Source of the DNA: JAKVAV01 sp964651785
GTDB lineage: Bacteria; Bacteroidota; Bacteroidia; Flavobacteriales_D; Cryomorphaceae
Direction of reading: 5' to 3'
Length of the DNA stretch: 64,000 nucleotides
Assembly (NCBI GenBank): GCA_964651785.1
Contig: CAZYWJ010000002.1
Location: 1-64,000 of the forward strand
The first letter of the stretch is position 1. Each line of letters starts with the position of its first letter. The notes beneath the pieces are model-generated. The model was not told the origin of the DNA. It saw only the letters and a list, made by a program, of their open reading frames with translations, and searched no databases. Positions 7,571 to 15,929 of the stretch are shown here, piece by piece. Made by a program: the position numbers and the translations under genes.

Positions 7571-10342
7571 TTATCGAACCACTTGGATTTTGTGCGTCAA
7601 TTGGTCATTTCCTATAGTGATGTTCATCAAGTAGAATCCATCAGCCATATCCTGAACGTTGATAACCTCGCGGTTCAATCCGATACTTCGTTGACCTAAG
7701 TCAACACTTTTCACAACCTGACCTAACATATTTACAAAATCAACGGTAATTCTCTCACTTGAAACCATATTCATCTCCAAGTTCATCACATTGTTTGATG
7801 GGTTGGGAAATACAGAGAATGATTCGATAGAAGAAATTTCGACAACGCTAAGCGTGGTAGGAATAAGAACGGCATCGATTACGTGAACCACACCGTTGAT
7901 TGCCACTAAATCCGTAACGGTAACCATGGCATCGTTTACCATAATGTCATCTCCTGAAATGGTAATCTCTACTTCTTCACCAAAAAGCGTCATCACATTT
8001 CCGGCAGAAATATTTGCTTCAATATTGAATCCTTCGATTACATGGTAAAGCAGTACTTCGGTAAGATCTCCATCGGGATCATCTAACAATTCATTTAACA
8101 ATCCGGCAGGAAGTGCATCAAAAGCAGCATCAGTAGGAGCGAATAATGTGAGTTCTTCCGACTCATCACTCAGCACACCATCGAGCCCTGCAGTGTTTAT
8201 TGCCATTTCTAATGTTCCATGATCTTCGCTATTCACGACAATATCATAAACGGTAGTGAGTTCTGTTGGCAGAAGAACGGCATCTATTACATGAACAACT
8301 CCATTATCCGTTTCCAAGTCAGCCACACTGATCAACACACCATTTACAAACAGGTCACCACCTGCTTCTGAAATAGTAACATCCTCCCCGTTGATAGTCG
8401 TTACCATATCGCCATCATTTAAATCACCGGATAAGAGTGTTTGATCAGCAACATGATAAGTGAGAATATCTGCTAAGAGATTAGTCGGATCAGCGAGAAG
8501 CGCTTCTAGCAAATCAGCATCAAGAGCATCGAAGGCAGCATCAGTAGGAGCGAATACGGTAAATGTACCTTCCCCTGAAAGGACTCCTGCCAATTCAGCG
8601 GCCACAATAGCCGTTTCCAACGTTTCGTGATCCTCGCTGTTCGAAATTACGGTGAAAACGGTGTTGGCAGAAGTACATGATAATGTCGGGAAACCATTAT
8701 TCGTTCCCAGGTTTTCCGAACTACCATCACATTCTCCGACTTCTTGAATACCTATTTCATAAGTTCCGTCTACGGGAGCCGTCCAAGTAATTTGACAATC
8801 TTGAGCTATGGCAACCAAATTTCCTTCAGGATCCAACACGGTAAGTTCCGGATCCCATGATCCTGCTCCGGGGCCATCACAAATGGAAAAAGTATATTCC
8901 TGACCCGCGACGAAATTGTCTACAGTATATGACTCACTCGCCCATGCTTCAAATGTGGTAATTTGATTGGTTGGACAGACTCCGAAAGTTGAAACCGGTG
9001 CGCCACCAAAATTTGTGTTAAAATTAGTGTAGGGGCCTTCGGCAAAGGTGGTACATACGGCATCAGAAGGCACCAGCACGGCATCAATCACGTGTACCAC
9101 TCCGTTAATCCCAACTAAATTAGTTATAGTAACCTGAGCATCATTTACAAATACATTTTCGTCAACTATGGATATTGTTATCTCTTCGCCCAGTTCTGTA
9201 GTGTAAGTATTGCCATCTGCAAGATCGCCGGCCAACTCTATTGAGCCCACAACATGATATAAAAGCACATCGGCCAGTGCTCCGGTAGGATCGGACAGTA
9301 AAATATTTAAGAGACCGGCGGGAAGAGCAGCAAACGCATCATCGGTAGGCGCAAAGAGAGTGAAGGTTCCGGGGCTTCCTAAAGTTGCATCAAGGTCAGC
9401 GGCAATAACGGCAGTTTCCAGCGTGTTATGATCATCACTGTCCGTTACAATGTCAAGAATGGTGGTGGCCCCGGTCGGAACCAATACAGCGTCAATTACA
9501 TGCACTACACCATTGATCGTAGGAATATCAGCAACGGTAACTTGAGCACCATTTATAAAAACACCATCGACTAAGTCTACAACGACATCTTCTCCGAACA
9601 ATGTAGTAATCGCCTGATCTTGTGAAAGAGAACCTGACGGAGCGATTCCTTCCGCCACATGATTCAGCAGTACTTCTGCCAAGGTGCCCGTCGGATCTTC
9701 AAGTAATGCATTCACCAGATTCTCCGGTAAGGCGTCAAATGCTGCATCCGTAGGAGCAAATACGGTAAGTGCGTCACCATTTTGAAGATCATCATCCAGT
9801 TCAGCGGCATTAATGGCGGCCTCCAATGTATTGTGATCCTCACTTTCTACAATTATATCATAAACCGTAGGAGCATTTGACGGAATAAGCACTGCATCAA
9901 CTACATGAATAACGCCATTGGATGCGCCCACATTAGGTGACGTAATGGTAGCCATATCTATCATAATGGTACTGCCGTCATTGGAAACAGTGGTTTGCTG
10001 ACCGGAAAGAAGAGTCGTCAACATTTCTCCATCGTCTAAACTGCCTGTCAATTGAGCGTTTGGTGTAACATGATACAGGAGAATATTTCTAAGTAATCCC
10101 GTGGGATCTTCAAGCAGAGTTTCCGTTAAGTTTTCCGGAAGGGCATCGAAAGCTGCATCTGTAGGAGCAAACATGGTAAGCGGACCGGGGCCTTGCAGCG
10201 GGCCTGCTAAGTTTGCGGCATCAATGGCAGCTGCTAGAGTAGTGTGATTCGGACTATTCTGAATCAAAGTGTATATCGTCTGAGATTGAGCAGAAAAGCT
10301 CAAAATAACAGCCGACATGACTAAAAGTAAAAATTTCTTCAT
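7571..10342 (-). CDS. secreted protein with five FAS1 (fasciclin) domains and T9SS sorting domain
   Basis: 923 aa. A signal peptide (about 1-20) is followed by three FAS1 domains (about 22-430), a non-FAS1 segment of about 125 residues with several Cys, two more FAS1 domains (about 560-830) and a type IX secretion sorting domain. The last opens SVFPNPSNNV and ends GNDQLTHKIQVV. Each FAS1 unit repeats the pattern DHxTLxxAIxAAxL, FAPTDAAFDALP and NGVVHVIDAVLxP. FAS1 domains mediate adhesion; the protein is probably exported to the surface. It has its own -7 box and terminator. Why an adhesin lies inside the light island is not clear from sequence. Confidence 0.9.
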   Translation of the reverse strand: MKKFLLLVMSAVILSFSAQSQTIYTLIQNSPNHTTLAAAIDAANLAGPLQGPGPLTMFAPTDAAFDALPENLTETLLEDPTGLLRNILLYHVTPNAQLTGSLDDGEMLTTLLSGQQTTVSNDGSTIMIDMATITSPNVGASNGVIHVVDAVLIPSNAPTVYDIIVESEDHNTLEAAINAAELDDDLQNGDALTVFAPTDAAFDALPENLVNALLEDPTGTLAEVLLNHVAEGIAPSGSLSQDQAITTLFGEDVVVDLVDGVFINGAQVTVADIPTINGVVHVIDAVLVPTGATTILDIVTDSDDHNTLETAVIAADLDATLGSPGTFTLFAPTDDAFAALPAGLLNILLSDPTGALADVLLYHVVGSIELAGDLADGNTYTTELGEEITISIVDENVFVNDAQVTITNLVGINGVVHVIDAVLVPSDAVCTTFAEGPYTNFNTNFGGAPVSTFGVCPTNQITTFEAWASESYTVDNFVAGQEYTFSICDGPGAGSWDPELTVLDPEGNLVAIAQDCQITWTAPVDGTYEIGIQEVGECDGSSENLGTNNGFPTLSCTSANTVFTVISNSEDHETLETAIVAAELAGVLSGEGTFTVFAPTDAAFDALDADLLEALLADPTNLLADILTYHVADQTLLSGDLNDGDMVTTINGEDVTISEAGGDLFVNGVLISVADLETDNGVVHVIDAVLLPTELTTVYDIVVNSEDHGTLEMAINTAGLDGVLSDESEELTLFAPTDAAFDALPAGLLNELLDDPDGDLTEVLLYHVIEGFNIEANISAGNVMTLFGEEVEITISGDDIMVNDAMVTVTDLVAINGVVHVIDAVLIPTTLSVVEISSIESFSVFPNPSNNVMNLEMNMVSSERITVDFVNMLGQVVKSVDLGQRSIGLNREVINVQDMADGFYLMNITIGNDQLTHKIQVVR

Positions 10343-10637
10343 GGGGTTTAGTTTAAGTTTTTAGTTAAGGTTATTGACAAATTTAACTTTGTAGTTGAAA
10401 TTCATCGAGTAAAAAAACAGAAGTATTTGATGATTGTTGATTTATCAATCCTTCGGACTAAGCTAAGAAATTCTCTTTCGAGTAAGCCTTTCGCGAAGAT
10501 TTTCTGTCACTTTATGTCAGCTTTGGGTGGAATTGGATTTTTAGAAACCTTTTTATCAAATACTTAAACACCGCAAGCCGTCATTCCTCAAACTGAATAT
10601 AATTGGAGTCGAATGTGATAAATAAACGGTTGGCGTT
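10343..10637. other. 295-nt intergenic region between photolyase and FAS1 gene
   Basis: No open reading frame with recognisable content. The left end holds the 5' leader and -7 box of the FAS1 gene. The right end is the 3' flank of the class I photolyase gene. I see no hairpin strong enough to call a terminator. Confidence 0.5.
10378..10385 (-). promoter_or_regulatory. -7 promoter box of the FAS1 gene
   Basis: Minus-strand TAAATTTG matches the Bacteroidota -7 consensus TAnnTTTG exactly and lies 36 nt before the start codon. No TTG is present at the expected 19-nt spacing upstream, so the -33 element is weak or absent. Confidence 0.45.
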
Positions 10638-11939
10638 TTAGCCAAGCGCCTTTTTGTAAGTATCGATCGCCCGATTTCTGGCCATTTTATGATCTACTAT
10701 CGGTTTGTAGGTCACTTCTTGAAATTCAGGCACCCATTTCCTGATGTAATTCAAATCGGGATCGAACTTTTGGGTTTGCAATTCGGGATTGAAAACTCGA
10801 AAGTAAGGTGCGGCATCACAACCGCTGCCGGCCGCCCATTGCCAACCGCCTACATTCGAAGCCAACTCGTAATCCAATAACTTTCCGGCAAAGTAAGCTT
10901 CTCCCCATCGCCAGTCTATCAAGAGGTGTTTGGTGAGAAATGAAGCCACAATCATGCGAACGCGATTGTGCATAAATCCGGTCGCATTGAGCTCACGCAT
11001 CCCCGCGTCGACAATGGGATATCCGGTTTTGCCTTCACACCAAGCTTCAAAATCTTTTTCATTATTACGCCACGGGATGTGATCATATGCAGGACGAAAG
11101 CTGTCTTTTGCAGAATGGGGGAAGTGCCAAATGATCATTTGATAAAAATCTCTCCATATCAACTCTTTGAGCCAAACCATATTTTGGTGACGAGCTAAGA
11201 AAACGAGCTTTCTAATGCTAACCGTACCAAATCGCAAGTGAAGACTAAGTCTGCTGGTTCCTCTGACACTCGGAATGTCTCGGCGCTTATCATATTGACC
11301 TATGACCTCTAACGGAATTTCTCGTGGCGGATAATCAAAATCAAAAGATTGAAATCCCATCTCAGTCAGTGATGGTAAAGAGTCCGCTTCGAACTGATGA
11401 AATGAATCAAAAAAGTGTTCGCTTTTATACGTTTGAAGGTTCTCTTCCGTCAGTTTAGCCAGCCATCTTTTACTATAAGGCGTAAATACCACATAAGGCT
11501 GACCGTCATCTTTCACTATTTCCGATTTCTCGAAAATGACGTGATCTTTAAACCGATGAAAAGAAATACCTTGACCCTCGAGAAGATCAGCGATTTTTTT
11601 ATCGCGAGCTCGGGCATATGGTTCATAATCGTCATTGGTGTAAACCTTAGAAACGGGATATGTCTTAATGAAATCGCTCCAAATATCGAAAGGCGCCCCA
11701 TATTTGACTATCAGATCCGAACCGAATGAATTAAGTTCTTCTTTCAAACGATTAAGCTCCTGATGAATGAACTGAACCCGCGCATCCATTTCATCTTCAA
11801 GCTTATCCAGTATTTCCCGATCAAATATAAAAAACGGAATTACCCGAAAATTTTGTTTTAACGCGTGATAAAGCGCCGCATTATCCTCCAATCGCAGGTC
11901 GCGCCTGAACCAGAAAATTGCCACGCTTTGCTCACTCAT
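10638..11939 (-). CDS. deoxyribodipyrimidine photolyase, class I type
   Basis: 433 aa. The antenna domain opens VAIFWFRRDLRLEDNAALYH. The FAD-binding domain contains ELIWRDFYQMIIWHFP, MRELNATGFMHNRVRMI and WQWAAGSGCDAAPYFRVFNP, the last close to the class I photolyase active-site region. The predicted reaction is light-driven reversal of cyclobutane pyrimidine dimers using FADH-. It overlaps the flavin reductase gene by 4 nt and appears to be the last gene of the operon that starts at the ECF sigma gene. The symbol phr would fit, but class I subfamilies were not separated here. Confidence 0.92.
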   Translation of the reverse strand: MSEQSVAIFWFRRDLRLEDNAALYHALKQNFRVIPFFIFDREILDKLEDEMDARVQFIHQELNRLKEELNSFGSDLIVKYGAPFDIWSDFIKTYPVSKVYTNDDYEPYARARDKKIADLLEGQGISFHRFKDHVIFEKSEIVKDDGQPYVVFTPYSKRWLAKLTEENLQTYKSEHFFDSFHQFEADSLPSLTEMGFQSFDFDYPPREIPLEVIGQYDKRRDIPSVRGTSRLSLHLRFGTVSIRKLVFLARHQNMVWLKELIWRDFYQMIIWHFPHSAKDSFRPAYDHIPWRNNEKDFEAWCEGKTGYPIVDAGMRELNATGFMHNRVRMIVASFLTKHLLIDWRWGEAYFAGKLLDYELASNVGGWQWAAGSGCDAAPYFRVFNPELQTQKFDPDLNYIRKWVPEFQEVTYKPIVDHKMARNRAIDTYKKALG

Positions 11940-12571
11940 TTTTGCAAATTGGTTACGGATTCATTCGGTCGAGCATACGTATAGCGAGTAGCCCCGCCCA
12001 CCTCGTGATAGCCGTCCATTCCTGAAATAGCTGCCACGCCTGCAGTTGACATATCATAGTAACCGTCCTCTCTCAAGAAGCGCGGGTCTATTTTTACATG
12101 TCTTACCTGTCCGATTATCAATCGGGCTTGGTTTAGCTCGATCAGCATATCTGACTTGAGCTCACAGGTTATTGCCACAGGTGACTCCTTAACATATGGG
12201 ACATCAAACTCATTTGGTTCGGCAGTAAAATCAGTCTGATCAAATTCAGAAATTTCGGCACTATATTTCGCTGAAGTACGATGCCCGTCTTTCTGCATTT
12301 TAAGAGGAAGAGAGTTTATCGTATAGAACTTGCGATCGATGATATTGGTGTAGGTGTGCCTTTCGACGGTAATTGGCCGCATAATCATTCCGATCATAGG
12401 CGGATTGGCTCCAATGTGAATGACGGATGAAAAAATAGCCAGGTTGGCAACGCCCTCGGAGCTTATAGTTGCGATGAGGTTGGCACTTTTGAAACCGGAA
12501 ATACTGTTGATGAAATTCGCTCTGAAGCGTCGATCCATGCTTTCCAATTCATGAGTAGAGATATCTCTCAT
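11936..12571 (-). CDS. flavin reductase-like FMN-binding split-barrel protein
   Basis: 211 aa. The N-terminal half shows the flavin reductase-like split barrel pattern: GFKSANLIATISSEGVANLA and NPPMIGMIMRP, with HTYTNI near the FMN site. These proteins bind FMN and reduce or oxidise flavins or act as oxidoreductases; the partner is unknown. It overlaps the SDR gene before it and the photolyase gene after it by 4 nt each, so translation of the three is coupled. A role in supplying or maintaining reduced flavin for the photolyase is attractive but is inference. Confidence 0.8.
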   Translation of the reverse strand: MRDISTHELESMDRRFRANFINSISGFKSANLIATISSEGVANLAIFSSVIHIGANPPMIGMIMRPITVERHTYTNIIDRKFYTINSLPLKMQKDGHRTSAKYSAEISEFDQTDFTAEPNEFDVPYVKESPVAITCELKSDMLIELNQARLIIGQVRHVKIDPRFLREDGYYDMSTAGVAAISGMDGYHEVGGATRYTYARPNESVTNLQK

Positions 12572-13269
12572 AAGTTCTGAATGGTTCCCATTCCACCGTC
12601 AACTCCGAGAACTTGTCCCGTAACCCAGCTCGATTTTTTACTGAGTAAAAACAGCGCCGCCTCAGCGGCATCTTCTGGCTGACCATATCGGTTCAGCGGG
12701 TGACGGCTCTTTCCTGACTCCTGCTTCTTCTCATTATTTAGCAATTGCTCTGCTAACGGAGTATCGGTGAGCGACAGTGCTACGGCGTTTACGCGAATAT
12801 CAGGGGCCAACTCTGCGCTGAGTGCTCTGGTAAGTCCTTCCACTCCACCTTTGGCAGCCGCGATACTGGTATGGAAATTCAAGCCTCTATCGGCTGCTAC
12901 CGAGCTGAACATAACCACGGATGGCTGATCAGCATTTTTCAATGATTTCAATGAGGCTTGAATGGTATTGACGGCCCCCACCACATTTATATTAAAGTCG
13001 TGAATGAAATCTTCGGCTTTTAAGCGTTTAAATGGTTTGAGATTTATCGTTCCTCCGCAATACACCACTCCGTCAAGGGTTTCCGGCAGAAATGACCAAT
13101 CAGCATTCTGATCGGTTGCGTCAATATCGACGACCTTACGCTTATCCTTCGATTCTAATCGTGAAGTTGCATTTCGAGAGGCCACAATTACTTCATTCCC
13201 TTCATCGAGCAGGCGTTCGGAAATTTTCGAACCAATACCCGTACTTCCACCTATCACTAAATACTTCAT
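12568..13269 (-). CDS. SDR-family oxidoreductase lacking the catalytic tyrosine
   Basis: 233 aa. A Rossmann nucleotide-binding start (VIGGSTGIGSKI) and the C-terminal WVTGQVLGVDGGMGT are typical of classical short-chain dehydrogenases. The serine (FSSVAADRG) is present. At the YxxxK site the sequence reads HTSIAAAKGG, so the lysine is kept but isoleucine stands where tyrosine is expected. The enzyme is therefore non-canonical or inactive as a reductase. It is coupled to the Lacal_2735 gene upstream and the flavin reductase downstream (4-nt overlaps). Its nearness to folE and a PTPS-like gene raises a sepiapterin-reductase-like role, weakened by the missing Tyr. Confidence 0.8.
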   Translation of the reverse strand: MKYLVIGGSTGIGSKISERLLDEGNEVIVASRNATSRLESKDKRKVVDIDATDQNADWSFLPETLDGVVYCGGTINLKPFKRLKAEDFIHDFNINVVGAVNTIQASLKSLKNADQPSVVMFSSVAADRGLNFHTSIAAAKGGVEGLTRALSAELAPDIRVNAVALSLTDTPLAEQLLNNEKKQESGKSRHPLNRYGQPEDAAEAALFLLSKKSSWVTGQVLGVDGGMGTIQNL

Positions 13270-13442
13270 AATTCTTTCGATTTTAATTCATCAATCTCTT
13301 TTCGCACTTCTTCTGCCTCCGCTTGCAGTTTGTCAGCTTCGGCTCGGTTAGTATGAGATAATTGATACGATCTTTCCAACAGCTTCTTATGCTTTGCATA
13401 TAGCTTATCTAAAGGCGATTTCTTCTTGAATAACCCAAACAT
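13266..13442 (-). CDS. Lacal_2735-family small coiled-coil protein
   Basis: 58 aa: MFGLFKKKSPLDKLYAKHKK, then LLERSYQLSHTNRAEADKLQ and a Glu/Lys-rich helix. I recognise the Lacal_2735 family pattern (MFGLFKKK start, about 57 aa, SxTNRxExDK). Highly charged and almost entirely helical, probably a coiled coil. The start lies 1 nt after the folE stop and the end overlaps the SDR start by 4 nt (ATGA), which strongly supports translation within the operon. The function is unknown. Confidence 0.8.
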   Translation of the reverse strand: MFGLFKKKSPLDKLYAKHKKLLERSYQLSHTNRAEADKLQAEAEEVRKEIDELKSKEL

Positions 13443-13443
13443 A

Positions 13444-14130
13444 TCAATCCAAATAAGTTAAAAATTCGTTTCTCACATCTTTATCTGAAAATGAGCCGTG
13501 AAAACTCGTGGTTACCGTACTGCTGGCATCATCCTCAACTCCACGCATCGATACGCACATATGTTTAGCATCAATCATTACTGCCACATCATTCGTTTTC
13601 AACAGACGCTTTAGTTCTTCTGCTATCTGTATGGTTAGTCTTTCCTGTACTTGAGGTCGCTTGGCGTAATACTGAACTATGCGATTGATTTTAGAAAGCC
13701 CGATAACCTTACCGTTCGATTTATATGCTACATGTGCCCTGCCTACGATGGGAACAAAATGGTGCTCACAGAAAGATTTGACCGTAATGTCCTTTTCGAC
13801 CAACATTTCCCGATATTGATATTTATTTTCAAAGAGCGCTACTTTGGGTTTATTCCTAGGATTCAATCCACTGAATACCTCATCTACGTACATCTTTGCA
13901 ACTCTACCGGGAGTTCCTTTCAAACTATCATCCGTCAGATCTAATCCAAGGACCTTCATTATTTCAGCAAAATGCTGAGTAATCTTTTTCTTCTTCTCGT
14001 CATCTGAAAGGTCAAATGCATCTGACCTCATCGGGGTTTCCGTCGATGTCATGACATGTTCATCCCCTATCATCTCATTGATATCAATGAGATCATCCTT
14101 CACATTCGACGAAATTCCGTTCAGTTTCAT
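13444..14130 (-). CDS. folE: GTP cyclohydrolase I
   Basis: 228 aa. FolE type I signature is complete: SLKGTPGRVAKMYVDEVFSG, the zinc ligands Cys121 and His124 in SFCEHHFVPIVGRAH, and Cys192 in DAKHMCVSMRG. It converts GTP to 7,8-dihydroneopterin triphosphate, the first step of folate or biopterin synthesis. The start at 14130 overlaps the PTPS-like gene by 38 nt; an internal Met at residue 20 (14073) is a possible alternative. Its place in a carotenoid/photolyase operon suggests a pterin or folate demand tied to light. Confidence 0.95.
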   Translation of the reverse strand: MKLNGISSNVKDDLIDINEMIGDEHVMTSTETPMRSDAFDLSDDEKKKKITQHFAEIMKVLGLDLTDDSLKGTPGRVAKMYVDEVFSGLNPRNKPKVALFENKYQYREMLVEKDITVKSFCEHHFVPIVGRAHVAYKSNGKVIGLSKINRIVQYYAKRPQVQERLTIQIAEELKRLLKTNDVAVMIDAKHMCVSMRGVEDDASSTVTTSFHGSFSDKDVRNEFLTYLD

Positions 14131-14500
14131 ACAGTGTTATTTTTAAATCCAACTTTTTATTCAACTCTTCCCTCAAAATTTTCCAGATCACTGCCGCAAT
14201 ATTCTCGGCAGTCGGATTCAAATTCTTAAACTCTTCCGTTTCAATATTTAAGTTTTTATGATCAAATCGGTCTTCTATTTTTTCCTTTATCAAATCCTTA
14301 AGGACCTTCATGTCGATAACATAGCCTGAATCGGGATTGATCTCCCCTTTTACACTTACGATCAAATTATAATTATGGCCGTGGTAGTGCGGGTTGTTGC
14401 ATTTTCCAAAAACCTCTTGATTTTTTTCGGCACTCCAATCAGGATTGTGAAGCCTGTGGGCTGCATTAAAATGTGCCTTTCGAGAAACGGTAACTTTCAC
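14093..14500 (-). CDS. 6-pyruvoyl-tetrahydropterin synthase-like enzyme (PTPS/QueD superfamily)
   Basis: 135 aa. Zinc-binding histidines are visible in HFNAAHRL and HYHGHNY, and the catalytic cysteine in FGKCNNPHYHGHNY. The spacing from Cys to HGH (CxxxxxHGHNY) resembles animal-type PTPS that makes tetrahydrobiopterin; bacterial QueD usually has the shorter CxxxHGH form, and PTPS-III carries CxxxE. The C-terminal TLYETERN holds the usual glutamate. It overlaps folE by 38 nt. The likely reaction is conversion of dihydroneopterin triphosphate to 6-pyruvoyl-tetrahydropterin, but a QueD role in queuosine synthesis cannot be excluded. Confidence 0.85.
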   Translation of the reverse strand: MKVTVSRKAHFNAAHRLHNPDWSAEKNQEVFGKCNNPHYHGHNYNLIVSVKGEINPDSGYVIDMKVLKDLIKEKIEDRFDHKNLNIETEEFKNLNPTAENIAAVIWKILREELNKKLDLKITLYETERNFVECEG

Positions 14501-14557
14501 TTAATTCTATTGGTTATATCAGTCGGCTTATGTAACAAGTGCGAATAGCGATTGTTG

Positions 14558-15085
14558 CTAAGCTCTTTCTAAGGAAGAGTAATATTCCGACATCCTTTCA
14601 AATAAAAGTTTGAACCATGGGGTAAATGTCTCCGGACGATTACGTACTTCATCACGTATCTCATTAAGCGACATATAGCGGTATTGCTGCACTTCGGAGG
14701 GATTTGGCTCTAACTTTCCCTCGTAAATTCCGAAAAAGACCTCGTCGTATTCATGTTCGATAAGCCCGTTTTCTAAAATAGCCCGATAGCTGAAGTCAAA
14801 TGCTTTTTTTACTTCAGTGTAAAAACCCATTTCCTGGATCATTTTTCTTCGAAGCGCCTCTTCGTGTGCTTCTCCCGGTCTGGGGTGTGAGCAGACCGCA
14901 TTTGTCCAGAGTCCGCCGCAGTGATATTTCGAATCTGCCCTCTGATGAATGAGCATTTCGCCTTTTGTATTAAATATGAAAATTGAAAATGCTCGATGCA
15001 ACAGGCCCTTCCTATGGACTTCCATTTTTTCCATGGTACCCACTTGCCTGTTTTCAGTGTCAACCAGGATAACCCGTTCAATCAT
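14558..15085 (-). CDS. idi: isopentenyl-diphosphate delta-isomerase, type 1
   Basis: 175 aa. The Nudix-fold IDI-1 landmarks are visible: HRAFSIFIFN, the active-site cysteine in TNAVCSHP, the metal-binding region ALRRKMIQEMG and the catalytic glutamate in EHEYDEV. It interconverts IPP and DMAPP, supplying carotenoid precursors. The start codon overlaps the crtB stop by 1 nt (TAATG), so the two are translationally coupled. Confidence 0.95.
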   Translation of the reverse strand: MIERVILVDTENRQVGTMEKMEVHRKGLLHRAFSIFIFNTKGEMLIHQRADSKYHCGGLWTNAVCSHPRPGEAHEEALRRKMIQEMGFYTEVKKAFDFSYRAILENGLIEHEYDEVFFGIYEGKLEPNPSEVQQYRYMSLNEIRDEVRNRPETFTPWFKLLFERMSEYYSSLERA

Positions 15086-15921
15086 TACAATAGATTAAAA
15101 CTGTGGCGAACATAGCTGCTAAAGAAAAGAGCAAATTTTCGCTTATTGCTTATGCGCACCCGGTATGTCAAGATGTCTTGGGTAGACTTGTTTTTAATTT
15201 TTTTGAAAAGCTTGAAATAATAGACATAGGCTACAAATACGCCGAATCTCGCGTCTTTAGGCAATTGCTTAATTCCTTCATAGCCCTTGGCAAAATCTTC
15301 TTCAATATCCGCCTCAATTGCTCGACGTTCTTCTTCTCCGAATTTTTGGAGATCGACACCCGGAAAATAGGTGCGACCTAAAGCTTTAAAATCAGCGTGT
15401 AGGTCTCTCAGGAAGTTGATTTTTTGGAAAGCAGCACCCAGCTTCATCGCGAAAGGCTTTAATTCTTCATATCTTTCCTTATCGCCTCGCAAGAACACGC
15501 TAAGACACATTAAACCTACTACTTCGGCTGACCCGAGAATGTATTCTTCGTACTCTTCTCTACTATAAGAATCTTTGTACAGATCCATCTCCATGCTCTT
15601 GAGGAAAGTTTGGATGCAATCGAGATCGATACCATAATTTCTTACTACCTGCTGAAAACTATTCAGAATCGGATTCAGACTGATTCCTTCATCGATAGCG
15701 CGATAGGTGTCTGACTTAAATTCATCGAGCAATTTTTTCTTGTCATAGCCGTGAAAGGTATCTACGATTTCATCAGCAAATCGTACAAAGCCATAAATTG
15801 AATAAATCGGATTTCGAAGATCGGGAGCTAAAAATCTAATTCCCAGCGAAAAAGAAGTGCTGTAAGCTTGGGTAGTTAGCTTACTGCATTTTACTGAGAC
15901 ATCGTCAAAGAGTTCTTTCAT
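15085..15921 (-). CDS. crtB: phytoene synthase
   Basis: 278 aa. Squalene/phytoene synthase family: the first aspartate-rich motif is in YGFVRFADEIVDTF and the second in KINFLRDLHADFKAL, both needed for Mg-bound prenyl diphosphate. It condenses two geranylgeranyl diphosphates to phytoene. It starts 8 nt after crtI and is coupled to idi downstream. No GGPP synthase gene is in the window, so the substrate must come from elsewhere. Confidence 0.95.
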   Translation of the reverse strand: MKELFDDVSVKCSKLTTQAYSTSFSLGIRFLAPDLRNPIYSIYGFVRFADEIVDTFHGYDKKKLLDEFKSDTYRAIDEGISLNPILNSFQQVVRNYGIDLDCIQTFLKSMEMDLYKDSYSREEYEEYILGSAEVVGLMCLSVFLRGDKERYEELKPFAMKLGAAFQKINFLRDLHADFKALGRTYFPGVDLQKFGEEERRAIEADIEEDFAKGYEGIKQLPKDARFGVFVAYVYYFKLFKKIKNKSTQDILTYRVRISNKRKFALFFSSYVRHSFNLL

Positions 15922-15929
15922 GGTTCTGA

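Noticed and set aside
7571..10342. FAS1 units as a DNA tandem repeat array
   Set aside because: The repetition is at protein level with diverged DNA; the units are domains, not a DNA repeat element.
14093..14500. Confident call as QueD (queuosine pathway)
   Set aside because: Cys-to-HGH spacing resembles animal-type PTPS and there are no other queuosine genes nearby; kept as a superfamily-level call.
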